64,000 nt of DNA from Hermatobates lingyangjiaoensis (lineage: Eukaryota > Arthropoda > Insecta > Hemiptera > Hermatobatidae). The stretch spans positions 1,674,001-1,738,000 of the forward strand of contig JAPFBL010000103.1 in the NCBI GenBank assembly GCA_026182355.1. Direction: 5' to 3'. Below the pieces are notes generated by a model. It saw only the letters and a list, made by a program, of their open reading frames with translations, searched no databases and was not told where the DNA came from. Shown here piece after piece: positions 35,310 to 48,001 of the stretch (its first letter is position 1; each line of letters starts with the position of its first letter). A program made the position numbers and the translations under genes.

Positions 35310-38125
35310 AGTTCTTTTTGGAGATGAATCAATTGTTTCTATTTTTACAAATTACTTTCTCTAACAATAAGGATATAAGCTTATATTATATATTAATATT
35401 ATTAAATTAACAATAATAATTTTAATAACATTATATTATATATTATATAAGCTAATAATTCTTAATGACATTAAGCGATTTCTTACTTCATAACTTAGAA
35501 TAATACTTTCAAATGTAGAAAATAAATTTAAATGGCAAAAAATATGAACGTTTTATTAATTATTTAGATTTAAATTTTAGTTCATACTATAGTTGAATTA
35601 TGCATACAAAAGTTGTTTTGTAGGCATAAGTTGAGTTCTTATTTCGGTTGATCTTTTTTTACTTTACTATAAGTAAAGTATATTTATTTCAATATTGACG
35701 TGAGTTTCTGGAAAACTCTTTCGTTTTTGTTATGTATATAAACAAAAGGATTTATATACATATAAAAGATATCATAAAATGCACTGCCATATATATGTAC
35801 TTCTCTTCTGTCAACAGTCACTTCTATCAACATGATAAATATTTAGAGGGCTCACACTCCCTCAGGAAATCAAAGTGTTGCCATGTGACTTCAGCTTCTC
35901 TACGTGGAGATCCCTTGGTCTGTTCTTGATTAGTGCCGTATCCTTGTTACTGTGGTCATGTTGAGACTGGTTTCTAAGCAATGAAGCATCTGTCATCATG
36001 TCGGGAAGAGTGAAGGGCTCACACTGATTCAGTAAATATCTAAATTCTGGATATATACAGTCTCCATAAGGTTCTACGATACTCCAAGGCTATCATATAC
36101 ATTTATATACAGTTTCAGCCAGTCAATCATCTTTACAGTAGCTAAAGTTGGAATGATACTGATTCCTTGAGATAGTCACTTATGGAAGTCTCACTCCGAG
36201 ACTCCCAAATAAGTTGCTACTTATTACGACTTTAAATATTGTTAACTTAAACAAAATGACCGATAATGAAGAGTGGTGACTGAAACATGTTGGGACTTTA
36301 CAATGAGTTTTAATGAAAATGACATCGAAGCAAGAATTAAAGATGATACATTTCAATAAAGAAATATTAAAAGCGAAAATGCTATAACCCTAAGTAGGAG
36401 CTGTTTGAAAAAGGAACTACTATATAAGTAGATAATGCTGATATTAGAAAAGTAGTACTTATTTGAAATAATGAATCTTCAAAGCAAGCCTTTGAAATTA
36501 AAATATATAACAAATTCATTTATTATCTTAGTAAAGGGACAATAATATGTGTAAAAAGGATGACACTCAACCGAAAATCTTTCAATTTTAATCGCTGTTA
36601 TAGTGTTAGCCATTTCTATGATCTGTATACAATAATTATATGGAAGGGATAAAATAAGTCTTCATGAAAAAATTAAAATACTTAATCTTTTGAAAAAATG
36701 AGAGCTTAAAGTGTGTATCATCAAATAAAGAATAGAAATATATCCTTCAGTTTAAACTTGAATGCAACGGCTTCTGAATTATCTATTTTTTTTAAAAAGT
36801 TTATCGACTATTTATTTTAAAGGTGATAGAAAATAAAGCTTTTGAAATTTGTATGGATAAGAACAAGGTAGTTATAATGTGGATAGATTGAGGAAATATG
36901 ATTGTTCATTCTAGGTACAAGATGAAGGCATATAACCATAGCATATAAAGATGAAATTATTAATGTGTTTACACACTCTTGCTTGCAAGTACACATGTAT
37001 TCAGCCTAAGGCGCCACGATGTCCTTGTACAAATAGATTTCTTAGAATATTGGTGTGTAGAGGGATGAGATTATATGTTCTGTCTAATATAATTATTAAT
37101 TGAGAAGGAGGTGATTAGAAAGAAACAATAGGGAAATATAATTATCATTAATGTAAGATAGGAATGCAGTTACTGAGGGAAGGAAACGTTGATTGCATAC
37201 ATATTCTTGTGACGATGAACATAATATAATATACATGCTTGTTGTTACTGGTGCAAAGCTTTGATTAGTGTACTAAACATTTGCCACGTGACACGCTTCT
37301 CAAATCAACTTACATCATTATTCAACTTACACCAGTGTCTGTTTTCTGTCTGGTGTCTTGTTTCAACATTTCTCTCCCCCTAATCAAGTGTTCAGTAGTC
37401 ACCTGTAATAACGCGTCACGCATTGCTCCCCATTTGTTCTGCGGTAATCTATTTAAGTAAGATTAGCTGGGTGGTTAGATCTGATTGCAGACTGGTAGAA
37501 TTACTCTTGCCTCCGAGGCATTATCAAGAACAGCCTTCCACCGCTTTGGTCTTAATGACAAGTCACATTGATTAATGCCTCAGCACTCTGTCATTCAAGG
37601 TTTTCAAGGATTCCTACACTTAATCAACATTTCGAAGGAGTAAAGTCATTAACAACAGTTTTGACAAAGGTTAATTCTGAGTCAAAACGAAAATAATATT
37701 GTATGTTCATTAATTGGAGCCCTAAACTCCGTTAAACAAAAATTATCAGAATTATAAATAACATCAGCACTTAACATAACTAAACATAAAATGCTTGGTT
37801 TCATAACAATAAATTCATATAACGTCAAATATCTTCTTATTTACATAACTCTTCATAAATCTCTCGTTCTCCAATTTTTGAACACTCCTTACCTGTTTGG
37901 AATAAGCATTACAATGATTGTACAAGATACTTTAATATGAATATAATTTGAAAATGTTTAGTGCACTTCTAGTGTAACTGTAATTACTGTGCCTATCCTT
38001 TGAAGTCCAATGTTGAGGATACTCTTGTTAATTTCGAAGGCAGGATTGAGCGTCTGCTAGAAAGCTATATCTCTAATGAAGACTCTTCAAGAGGATATTG
38101 CATCTCCCATTAATTTTATAATTAG
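35310..38125. other. Intergenic DNA with two higher-complexity segments
   Basis: A palindromic TTTACTATAAGTAAA near 35663 repeats the end word of the unclassified repeat. Segments about 35860-36250 and 37220-37680 are noticeably less AT-biased and lack TE hallmarks. They may be unique host DNA such as UTR or regulatory sequence; no coding frame is evident. Confidence 0.35.
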
Positions 38126-38127
38126 GA

Positions 38128-38332
38128 GTCCTAAATTTTACTTAACCTTAGTTTATTTAGAAGTGAGATCTTAACGAGTACAGTATATAACAGTATATTC
38201 GACTACTGTATATAAGGTACGTTAAAGTACTTAAAGAGGGATCTATAACGACATCGTACAGTCTCGTGACCTACGACGTAACAACTTCTCCGATGTGCAG
38301 TATAATCAGATTTCTCTCTCGTACCAGGTGAA
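38128..38332 (-). mobile_element. tRNA-derived SINE, degraded copy with internal insertion
   Basis: Body words GGAGTCCTAAATTTTACTTA, ATCTTAACGAGTA, ACATCGTACAGTCTCG match the other SINE copies. A roughly 50-nt TA-rich segment interrupts the body; the promoter head is lost. Confidence 0.55.
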
Positions 38333-38778
38333 AAATTCGAAGACTAAAGTAAGAATCAAAAGTGTATCTTCCAGTCAAGAAGTGAGCATGCAAGCCTTTG
38401 GGCTACCCTTGCCACTATTACAGGTCAGAATATAGTGGGCTGGGATTTGAAAGGGTGTTGTTCAATTATTTATTTGTTTATAATTAGTGTTTTATGTTAA
38501 GTTAATTATTTAGATTAACCAAGAGTTTAAAGGCCTCGTAAGTACATTGCACCAGGATTATTATGAAATGCAATAAAGCAGAAATACAATGACCTTTAAA
38601 TTCACAGCAGAATAATATTGTAATAAAAATAACAACTATTTGTTTTTATCTTACGTAAGTTAAATAAAATTGATCACTAAAAAATAAATATCACTAAGTC
38701 TAACACTAGAAACATGTAACATTGAATACATTACAAGGATGGATAAAGAACAAATTAAAGTTAGGATGGGGGGGCCAT

Positions 38779-39000
38779 TCAACCTAGCAGTTTGAGCTGA
38801 CGTGTGCTACCTGTCTGCTGCTGGTTTAATTTAGGCTTTTTATCCAGAATCAGAAGTGCTTCCAATAATTGCAATCTCTTTTGATCTTGTTCAAGTCTGA
38901 GTATTTTGGTGTTATCCGTGAGCATCTTTCTAGAGAGTTGTTGTTTGTGCATTATAGTTGTGTGTTCACGTATTGCTCCAGCTCCAAGGTGCATAAAAAG
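38779..39000 (-). pseudogene. PLE GIY-YIG endonuclease, second lineage, C-terminal part
   Basis: Translates to MHLGAGAIREHTTIMHKQ, LTDNTKILRLEQDQKRLQLLEALLILDKKPKLNQQ. The spaced His residues, the Glu in LLEALLI and the NQQ ending match the second half of PLE GIY-YIG domains, closer to the 60.1-kb copy than to the 19.7-kb copy. The GIY and YIG strands are missing: the frame is cut at about 39000 where an opposite-strand PLE fragment and (TA)n begin. Confidence 0.72.
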
Positions 39001-39014
39001 ATATATATGTATAA

Positions 39015-39039
39015 AAGAAGGTCTGCTCCCTATTTATAC

Positions 39040-39050
<11 letters not shown>
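39015..39050 (+). pseudogene. PLE ORF N-terminal scrap
   Basis: CIKEGLLPIYTNIY, then (TA)n at 39042-39079. Fourth copy with the same break. Confidence 0.5.

Positions 39051-39079
<29 letters not shown>
39042..39079. repeat. (TA)n microsatellite
   Basis: About 18 TA units with one G interruption. Confidence 0.9.
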
Positions 39080-39139
39080 GAGAGGAAATTACTAAAATCA
39101 CGGTGCGCAAATAGAAGTGATCTGATTTCAGTTTGAGGA

Positions 39140-40805
39140 AAGTGTACGGTGTTAGTTTACTAGTCAAGGCAGGAGTAGGATTTAAGTTAGGTCTAGCGAA
39201 CCACTTTGCTGGGGCATCTCTAAGTCATTATGCAGATGATTGTGCCAGATTGACTACGCTTGCCTTACCCACTGCCTTTCCATGTTCATTGACTTTAATA
39301 ACAACTCAACATTCATTCCATCCAATATAATATTCTGGATTTTATAAGTTTAATAGTACTCTAAATTCATTTTCACCAGTAGTCCAAAATTATTTTATAT
39401 CCTAAAAAATCTTATATTAACAGGAATTAATACTTACAGGAGATTAATCAAAATAATGACGAAATTTGCAGAAAATCGTATGCAGCGCTTCTGTCTCAAG
39501 AGGAATGAAGCATACTGCTAAACAGCCCAGTAATCTTTTACACTGTAATCTGAAATGATGTTATAAAACCAGTGTTTAAGAGTATAATAAACCTTCATTT
39601 ATGATAGCAACCAAAATATTCATATTTGAATTCATAGAAACTTGGTAAAACCTTATATTTTCTCAGGTCAATATGATTTTTTTTTCATTTTTCCATTATT
39701 TTTAAAGCAATGGAATGATATTTTTTTTAATTTTTGTTTAGAAATTAATGAGTAATAAAAAGTCTGGAGTTGCACTACACTCTACATTCAATTATTGAGC
39801 ATATTGACAATAAATTCGGCTTCAGTTTTCTTTTAAGGTACGAGTAGCTATCGTGTAGATGTCATATCAAATATTCCACTACAGAATTATCAAATTGAAA
39901 ACTATTTCAGTGGATTAATTTGTTTTAGTGTGATTATATCTATTGTATCAATCATAGCAAAAACGGAATCGTTCCTCTGAAGAATGCGCCGTATCAATAT
40001 TACTGTTATTGGGCTAAAGTCCCATTGGACTCTGGTGCATGGCGGCTATTTGATGTATTTGTGCCAGAAATACTAAACCTTGTGAAAGCTATTTCCTAGA
40101 ATTCACTAAGAATGTATTAAATGGTTTCCATCTCCATCTCCAGATAAAATCAGAATTCTTCCTTTGAAGATTTATTGGTTTCCATAGATTTTCATTTTTG
40201 AATTTAGCCTGTTCTACATTGTATCATATGAATTATATAACTTTAAAAATTTAGATTCTTTTCGAATAACCTACGTATTAAGACTAAAAGTCTGTTTACC
40301 ATTGTCATAGTGTGCCTAATAGCCAATTTCTATTTGTTTCCTCTGCCATCTATTCATGAATTGAGATGAATGGATCCTTGAGAAAATTTAACACTGCAAA
40401 GTTTGTGGCGTAAGAGAAAAAAAATGTCTAAAACACTGTTTTTTTTTTTAAAAAAATAACTTTTTTCGTTATTCGGTATTGACCCAAAACATAGGAAAGA
40501 TCTAAACTATGGAGTATATTCTTGCGTAATATATAATTTGGACTACTAAAATGGTAGAGCCTTTAGCCCTTCTCCATAAACAAGGCCAAACATTAGAGAC
40601 CTCAAAATATTTAAACCTTGACAACATTCAACATCTTGACATAGATTTTTTTCATAATATAGTAATAAGTATATATTCCATTCAGTGTTTAGGAAACTAA
40701 TGTAACAGACTATGGACTATAAGGATATAATGTATTGACGTAACCGTACATATCGAATTTAAACGTGTTTTACTAAATTGAAGTCATAACACATTTCTTT
40801 TTTGA
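39140..40805. other. AT-rich intergenic DNA
   Basis: No feature recognised; the frame at 39133-39330 lacks domain signal. Confidence 0.4.
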
Positions 40806-40808
40806 AGA

Positions 40809-41459
40809 GGCCAGGTTAGCCAGTGGACACTTGCTTACCTCTGGACTGGTAGATCCGGGGTTCAATACCGACTCTGAGCCTCGATTAATTCATGCGGGAT
40901 TGAATAAATCTGAGCGCGTCGTTCTTCGAAGAAGGTGTTAAACTATCACTCCCGAGCCTGTATCAGGTACTCGTTAATGATCCCTACTCTAAATCCGTTT
41001 AAGTTAGGCAAAATTTAGGACTCCCAATATGTAGGATGTTCATTGTATGGTACCACAAAGTTTGGTTAGGTTAAGTTAGGTAGGTTGCAGTGGCAGTCCC
41101 ACAAGGGAACACACTTAGGCCAAGCATTGGCCCTTTTGTGATACCACACAATGAAGATTGATTCTACAGTGGGAGTCCTAAATTTTGCCTAACTTAAGTG
41201 TATTTAGAGTAGGGATCTTTAACGAGTATCTGACATCGTACAGGCTCGGGACTGACAGTTTAACGTCCTTCTCCGAGGGACGACGTGCTCAGATTTATTC
41301 ACCTCCCGCGTGAATAAATCGAGGTCCAGGCGGGGATCGAACCCCGGTCCTATGAGTTCAGAGGCGTGCACGTAACCACTGAGCTAGCCTGACCCCCAAA
41401 GTTTGGTTAAAAACATGTCTATTCCTGTGATTATTTCTTGTGGGACTGCAACCCAACAT
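40809..41459 (+). mobile_element. Older tRNA-derived SINE, split by a younger SINE
   Basis: The A-box-like GGTTAGCCAGTGG is at 40814-40826 and the B box GGTTCAATACC at 40859-40869; the body follows to about 41035. The tail begins TGTATGGTACCACAAAG and resumes at 41410, continuing to TTGTGGGACTGCAACCCAAC near 41456. Bases 41069-41409 are the later insertion plus its duplicated target. Joined, the tail matches that of copy 41069-41396 and of the LINE at 50 kb. Confidence 0.8.
41069..41396 (-). mobile_element. Young, complete tRNA-derived SINE with 13-bp TSD
   Basis: On the minus strand: A box TAGCTCAGTGGTTA (41373-41386), B box GGTTCGATCCC (41333-41343), both close to the pol III consensus; then the body and a tail with GGTATCACAAAAGGGCC, GGCCTAAGTGTGTTC, ACTGCAACCTACC. 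The CAAAGTTTGGTTA at 41056-41068 and 41397-41409 is an exact 13-bp target-site duplication, which fixes the length at 328 bp. The tail resembles the 3' end of the LINE at 48681-50005, so that LINE family is the probable source of its reverse transcriptase. Confidence 0.88.
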
Positions 41460-41464
41460 ATATA

Positions 41465-43355
41465 CGTAAATGAAGATAAAAACAGGGTAGAAAATGAATG
41501 GATGAGTTATACTATGCCTCAGTTTCAATGACCTTCATTTGAAAAAGAAGGAGGAAGCAGCAGATGAATAGAGGGCAGTCAACTGAAATGTTTCACAAAC
41601 TAACATTTATTCAGTATGGTTATACTCAATAAAGAGAAAAAGTGTTGGAAAAATCTAAGGGTGACAAAGAACTAAAAAAAAGTAAATAGTGAACATAAAT
41701 AAACATTAAGGCTGTCACCAAATAAGGTAAAAACGAATAATATTAATAATAAAATACTTACGATATTGAAAATTACATGAACAGAGATATTAAATCAACA
41801 CTAATTAGGTGTTGGTTGAATTCTGCTAATTTTATCAACATATGATTCAGTAAAAATTTGATTTTGTCATTACTTTTACAAAACTAATGAAAAAACGAAT
41901 GATTACTGAAACATATTTTATTTTTCTTACTGACAAGTATTAATAATTTGAGCCTAGCCTATCTGAATAACATTATAATCGTATGAAGTAACGAGAAATA
42001 GTGTGTTGTAGGATGTGCAAGCACAGAGCTATAATATGTGCAGCATTGTTATTATTATTACTGCTTGTTCATCTGTTTCAATCTGAAAGCCACTTTTTTT
42101 AATTATAAATCAATTTACAAATAGATTTTTTTGATCAAGTCTGCTAAATCAGGTGTAATCAGTAATTCGACTTCATAACTACTGTAACAAAAGGACAAAG
42201 TCAAATATATTTAAAATTTTTAAATGTATTTTTTTAGAAATTATTCCATATTTTTTTAAATATGAAATTAAATTATACTTTATTATATAATATGTCTAAT
42301 TAAGTAAAGAATACCAACTGATAAAAGTTTTCGTATTTTATTTTGTATTTATTAATCTATTATAAATATCTTGTAAATACTTCTATCTTTTTTATGAAAC
42401 AAAACACTCCATGTTACAGCTTCTTTTGAAATGTTTTTAGCTACATCATTCAGAAGGGGTTTGAGAAAATTGTTTGTTGAAAGACCTTAAGATATTCAAA
42501 TTGCAGCTAATTAAACAATCTCTTTCAAAATTCACCTCTAAAAAGCCTTGTTCTCATCATTTTTTTTCTGTCTCAGATAAAAACCAAAGACGACCGTATT
42601 TTATCATCGTTTCAGATTGGTAGAAGTGTTTTTGTTACAATATTTTTTTAATTTTATATACAATTTCTTTGTTTTAATATTATTTAAACATTAAATAACG
42701 ATATTGTTTAAGTCTCCGGATATATGGACTTTAAGAGTACCTCGATAACGATTTTTATTACTTTGCTAATAATTGTATGATTAAATTTTTAATTTACTAT
42801 TACTATTTTGTTCATAAAAGAGATCTGATGATTTTGCAAGGTGTCTATAATCATTTGGTTCTAAATCCCCATAGTTATTTCCCCTTATACTTCTTGTTCC
42901 TCCAGAGAAATCTTGGCTTACTTGATACTTGCCCTCCATTTGCATTTCTATATGTGTTACTTCTCTGAATTTATTTGAAAAAAAAAGTTTAATTAAGTTT
43001 ATGACCCTTTAAATAATATGAGTAAAATGAATAATTAATATGTGATTTGAGCGCTTTGCATTATAAATATTTTACTTGGTCGTTAAATTACAATGGCATA
43101 TGAGAAAAATAATAGAACTTTAACCACTAAATTGCTAATGTTTTTTGCAACTTTGAAGCTGTACAATGTAATATCTCATTCGATTCGGAGTGTCTCAGTT
43201 CTTTAAAACAGATATTGTATAACCTGGGTAATGTAACAAGAAACAGAGTATTCGACTTGTCTATGGCCATTGGCTTTCCATTACATTGTGGGTTTCCTTA
43301 TTTTATAAAGCACAACATCTTACAGATTTTCCATATTACGCATAATAAAATCTAG
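41465..43355. other. AT-rich intergenic DNA
   Basis: No feature recognised. Confidence 0.4.
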
Positions 43356-43359
43356 GGCC

Positions 43360-43670
43360 ATGAATAAGATGCCAACTCCAGTCTTGAGGAGTCTATTGGT
43401 GTCAGACTCGTGGTGATTGGGGTTTCTTTACCAGAATAGACTTCTCTTTCCTCACGTCAGGATTGGATAGACTTACCCTGTGATGAAAGGAAGTCGCTGT
43501 GCGAGAGCTGTAAGCCCCGCGTCCTCGGGAAATGAGCATTTCCCTATTTTGGGGCGACGACCTAGGTCTACAGATCCGTATGATAGTGTTAATATGTACT
43601 ATCGACTTTAATAGGAGTCGGTCACCTGTTAGGGTAGTTCACCCTTCATTTCATGGAAGTACACCACTTC
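43360..43670. other. GC-richer island of unknown nature
   Basis: About 300 bp stand out from the AT-rich surroundings (words GTAAGCCCCGCGTCCTCGGG, GGGGCGACGACCTAGG). No frame or box motif identifies it. It may be a LINE untranslated region or a SINE not otherwise represented here. Confidence 0.35.
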
Positions 43671-43674
43671 TTAA

Positions 43675-46035
43675 AAAAGTAGTAGAAAAATAGTAGAAAC
43701 AATAGACGAATAATAACGTTCTTTTATTATAAGATAATGAAAAAAAACTGTGTTCTGTTAATTGCATATTTCCTGTTAGAAAGAAAGATATGAGTGATCA
43801 GACATGTCGTTTACCTCTAGACCACATACTGATCGTCTCTGATTCAGAAAGTCTTGATTTCATTTTCAGTGCTCCTTTGTTTCGTTTATGTTTAATGTTG
43901 TTATCATTCACCACTGAATATGCTATATTCATAATTTTGGGTTAATTGACTGAGCATTGGAACACTTCATACAACATTTGCAATTCAAATGCCATCCAAT
44001 CACGCTAACGATGAACAGTTTATTCCGTAGTTATTTTAGTTAAAATTGAATTAATTAACTATCAAAGTCAAATAAAGATTGAAAAAGTTAATAATGCTAC
44101 CAGTAACACTGTTGTTATTATACGTCATGGTGAAAAATTATTTCCAATACTGGCCACCTGTTTTTAAATATGTTGTAATAAATCATCGTCCCGTTCTCAC
44201 AACTCAATTATTTTATCAGCGTTTATCACTCTTTCTCTATCCCACATTCACCCTAACCAGTAATATCATACTCCATTCAATTTCTACTCTTTCTTTCTCA
44301 TTTCACACTCCTTCATCAAACTCAATACATTTCATATATCATACTTAATTTGGGAGATTTGTTGAGTATCCAGTTTCTCAATTTTTCTAATAAAAAAAAT
44401 TTTCTTCTCTATTTCTTTCATAAAAATATTAAGCAGTACGTGTCTTTATTTATGGTGTGTGTCTATTTGTTGTGAACATCAGGCTGAACAACAGCCGGAG
44501 TCCTAAATAATCAAATTCAAGATAAAGAAGACTCCGTCAACATGAAGGTAACCCTAACTTGAACTTTTTAAAACTCTTAACATTACGATGAAACTATTTT
44601 GATTAATTTGTTAATTAACGAAGTGAAAAAAAGTTAGAATTAAATGTAACTAAATCTTTTTCAATCAACATATTAGCAATTAAATTATAATCTATATTAA
44701 TTCAATTTAACTACTAAAAACGAAAGAAAAAATAGCTGAGTGTATTTATTGAGGATATACTAATGTGTTAAGGTCAAACAGATTTATACATGATGAGAAC
44801 AAATGGTTTCCTGTAATATTATGCAAAGCTAAAGAGGGATCAAACCACTAAATTATACAATCTACCCCATGTCATAAAACATTCTAAATATTTCCTAGGT
44901 AAATTTAGATAACACAGTTCCTCAGAATGTTGAAAAATTGTTAGTTAATATAAACATACATGTTGACTGTAATTAAATATAAATTTCTTTTCTAGCATAT
45001 AGCCAGATTAGCCAACGTCAAAGATTAAATGGAATATTTAAATAATAATGCAGACATAAAAACTTGATTGCTGTAAAACTAGCACCAAGATTTCCTAAAA
45101 GATTCAATCAATTTTTGAAAAGATTTAACAATTTTCAGTCCTGAAAAAATTCAGGGTAAGCATGATGAATTAACTAGTAAATCATGGCAAAGAAGCATTA
45201 TTCATATAGATATAGTATATCTGATATATAATGGTGGAACAAAAGTTTGAAAAAAAAATTAAATTAAATTTGAAAAAAGATGGATGGAAAACTTAAAAGA
45301 GGGAAGAGAATTTACAAATCGAAATACAGTGCTAGGACTTTTTCCAACAAAGTGATTGAAAAATTTTAGATTTTTTCAAAATTTCTAATAATAAATATTT
45401 ATAATGATAATAAAAGAAATATTATTTACGTGAGTTAGTGTGCTGCAATTCACTAAAATATCATCATTAAAAGAGTACATGGAGTCAAAGGAATAAGAAA
45501 TACAAGGAATACAGAATGTGTAAATGATTGAAAAGAGAAATGAGGCGGGGAGGAAGCTGGTCAGATATAGCCTGGACCAAGTGTGTGCAGAGCGAGAAGC
45601 ACATTGTGCTCGCACTGACTCCTAGTTATTCCCACCAAGTAAATATTTAAACACTCTCCCCTTGAAATACCCTCTCTATTCAATTCTTCCAGCTTCCTTT
45701 CTATACATCATTTTTATCTCCTCTACCATAGACGTTAATCTCTACTTCAAGTGAAAATACCTTACCATTTTCACTTCTCCTAATGTAAATATATCATTCA
45801 TGGTAGATAACTATAGCAAACATTGTAATAAACAACTATGTTCAATCAATACATTATTTCAAAGTGCTATCTGCTGCAACATCTATAACACAAACTGCAG
45901 CTCTTTCTATAATGCAATCGAATGCCAAACTTAGAGGTTATATTTCAATATTATAAACGGTATGAACGGATATTTTTATTATTTACAGTGAATAGTAACT
46001 TCAAATATTGTCAATGATGCCAATCTTCAACCAAC
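43675..46035. other. AT-rich intergenic DNA
   Basis: The frames at 44079-44348 and 45385-45615 have no domain signal. No other feature recognised. Confidence 0.4.
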
Positions 46036-46039
46036 ATTA

Positions 46040-46200
46040 AATCATATCCGTAACCTGCCCACACTTGTATTCTCTTGTTCTCTGATGACGCGATGAACGA
46101 AAAGCCTCAGAGCGATTATCTTCAATCGTGTATGGTGAGTTACCTGAATATTTATATCACGTGTTATTGTGACAATTTTGAATATATATGTATATATATT
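46040..46200 (+). repeat. PLE terminus, CCTCAGAGCGA family
   Basis: Matches 57165-57270 in reverse: CTCTGATGACG, GAAAAGCCTCAGAGCGA, TGGTGAGTTACCTGAATAT. The core at 46082-46106 is CTGATGA...GAAAA with a poorly conserved stem. Confidence 0.65.
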
Positions 46201-46230
46201 TTTGAATGAAATACGATCCGAAACGGACAA

Positions 46231-46419
46231 ATATAGTTCAATGTACAAAACAAAACATAGAGAATTTAAAAGCACACACTTACAGTCTCTAATTTGTGGT
46301 TTGAACCAGCGCTTAGTTTCTCTCTCTTATCTCCTATGAAGACGGTTCAAACCAAAATTTAGGGACTGTAAGTGTGTGCTTTTAATATCTCTCTGTTTTT
46401 TTATTACATTGAACTATAT
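46231..46419. repeat. Foldback of a PLE terminus, about 76-bp arms
   Basis: 46231-46307 pairs with 46344-46419 with one indel. The arms contain AAAGCACACACTTACAGTC and its complement. Just inside the right arm lies CTATGAAGA, then a GGTT...AACC stem and AAAAT (46334-46357), a mutated ribozyme-like core. Confidence 0.7.
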
Positions 46420-46423
46420 ATAT

Positions 46424-46515
46424 CAATGATCAAACCACAATAAGAAAATGGGAAAACAAGACTTGTGGTTTGATCATTGATTGTTATTTTACGTGTTTAT
46501 GTGAAGTCTTTGTAT
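46424..46515. repeat. Small foldback, GATCAAACCACAA family
   Basis: 46424-46440 pairs with 46463-46479; the right side continues with the family's outer words to (TA)n. The core is deleted. Confidence 0.65.
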
Positions 46516-46528
46516 ATATATATATAAG

Positions 46529-46600
46529 GGATGCAATAATATATCGACAGTTTGATAGAATAAGTGTGTTATTTAATCGGGATTCTGTCAATTTTCTAGG
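46529..46600 (+). repeat. PLE terminal segment next to RT remnant
   Basis: TATATCGACAGTTTGATAGA and TAATCGGGATTCTGTC match the outer arm of the 56.77-56.91-kb foldback, so this is the same PLE family end. Confidence 0.6.
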
Positions 46601-47110
46601 TTTAAAGATCTCCCGTTTTTAGATATGAATGTTACAAGAGGTGAAAATAGCAATATCTTAATGGATTGGTTTGAAAACCTACCAATGCTGGAAGAATCCT
46701 GAACTTCCATTCTTCTCATGTTGTGAACCAAAAATTAAATTACGTAAAAAATTTGGTTAAAAAAGTTATTGAAATATAGTAGTCTATGTTTTCTAAATGA
46801 GAATAAGAAAGTGGTGAAATTATTGTTACAGAAAAATTGTTATCCAAACAACTTAGTTGAACAATTTTGGTTTAGATATATGAGACAACAAAAAGAACAT
46901 TCAAATGAAGATTATGGTGAATTGGAAGTTATAAATAGAAAGTATTTCAAAATTCTTTATGTTGAGGGCTAACAATTAGAAAAGTTTTGAAAATAAATGT
47001 GCTTGAAGTTTCACTGGGCAGCAGGTTTATCTGACTTTAAACCTATTCCTTGTAGGGCAATAGTGTAGGTTTCTTTCTTCTCCTAGCATCTTTAAACTCA
47101 AAGGTTGCGT
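46601..47110 (+). pseudogene. PLE reverse transcriptase, C-terminal palm/thumb remnant
   Basis: It starts FKDLPFLDMNVTRG, the LPFLD motif that follows the catalytic region in PLE reverse transcriptases. After a one-base frameshift near 46675 it reads PTNAGRILNFHSSH, then VKNLVKKVIE, and after a second shift SSLCFLNENKKVVKLLLQKN and the end of the frame at 46972. The order (FLD, KPT-like, H-SSH, NLV-RV, LL-NGYP-like) fits PLE RTs, which act with GIY-YIG in target-primed reverse transcription. The catalytic YADD part is upstream and missing, and no GIY-YIG follows. Confidence 0.75.
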
Positions 47111-47114
47111 ACCT

Positions 47115-47685
47115 GCTAGATACTCTAGCTTTAGAAGTGAGTATAACAAGTTCTAGAAACCAGGGATACAGAATGAACCCTATGGACAAATCTTTGTAAA
47201 GATTTTACAAAGATTGTTTTGTTATTTTACATCTTCCACTGATAGAGTTTATAAACATCCTCAGAAGTAACTAACTGAAGCAATAGTTTTTTTTTTGTGA
47301 ATTATACAGATATCTGGGGGGTACTGCTCCCTTATCAATTACGGAGCGGCAGTGCTACTCTAATTAGAGGCACTCTAATTTCAGTTGTGTTCATTCATGC
47401 ACTGAGGTGTATTAACCTGGAGGACATCTCACAGTCATCACCTCATACTGTGCGATCTCTAGCTCAACATTAAGAACAAACTGGAAGACAGGCAATGTCT
47501 TCAGCTAGAGATCATCCTATTCTTGAAAAATTGTCCAAAATGACAATTTTTCTTCAATAAAATGAAATAATTTGTTCTTGCTGAGCTCCTACCATTTTCT
47601 GAAATTTCTTCACACGCCTACGTCCACCAACCGAGACACATACTAGGCAGCAAAAGTTTAATGTTAAAAAAGAAACACAATTAAA
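47115..47685. other. Intergenic DNA, partly GC-richer
   Basis: 47290-47520 is more complex than its surroundings (CTGGGGGGTACTGCTCC, GGAGCGGCAGTGCTACTC) and may be an unclassified repeat. No coding frame. Confidence 0.35.
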
Positions 47686-47689
47686 ATGA

Positions 47690-47765
47690 AAACACACTTA
47701 CAGTCTTTATTTTTCGGTTTCAATCGTCAGCTGAATAGTAAAGGAAGAGAAACCAAAAGTATAAC
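47690..47765 (-). repeat. PLE terminus scrap, ACACACTTACAGTC family
   Basis: Shares the outer word with 46231-46419; minus-strand core CTGACGA...CCGAAAAA at 47711-47730 with the 5' side of the stem partly deleted. Confidence 0.5.
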
Positions 47766-47907
47766 GCTATAATGGTTAAAAGCCGAACTAACAGGGCAAT
47801 TAGAACACTGAAAAGACACTCATTTTTCAATATTTCGAGGAAATGATTATATATACTATAATATATGATCAAACCACAATACGAAATGGGAAAACAAGAC
47901 TAAGATC

Positions 47908-47936
47908 TTTCAACCGTAACAAGCGGTCTTCGTCAG
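47908..47936 (-). ncRNA. Hammerhead-like motif, left arm
   Basis: Minus strand: CTGACGA, A, stem GACCG/CGGTT, GAAAG. Confidence 0.42.
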
Positions 47937-47972
47937 AGTCAAAAACCCAACTGATCAGTTGGGTTTTTGACT

Positions 47973-48001
47973 CTGACGAAGACCACTTGTTACGGTTGAA
48001 A
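47973..48001 (+). ncRNA. Hammerhead-like motif, right arm
   Basis: CTGACGA, A, stem GACCA/CGGTT with a changed closing position, GAAAG. Confidence 0.38.

Noticed and set aside
41333..41396. tRNA gene
   Set aside because: A and B boxes are present, but the segment continues into a SINE body and lacks a complete cloverleaf.
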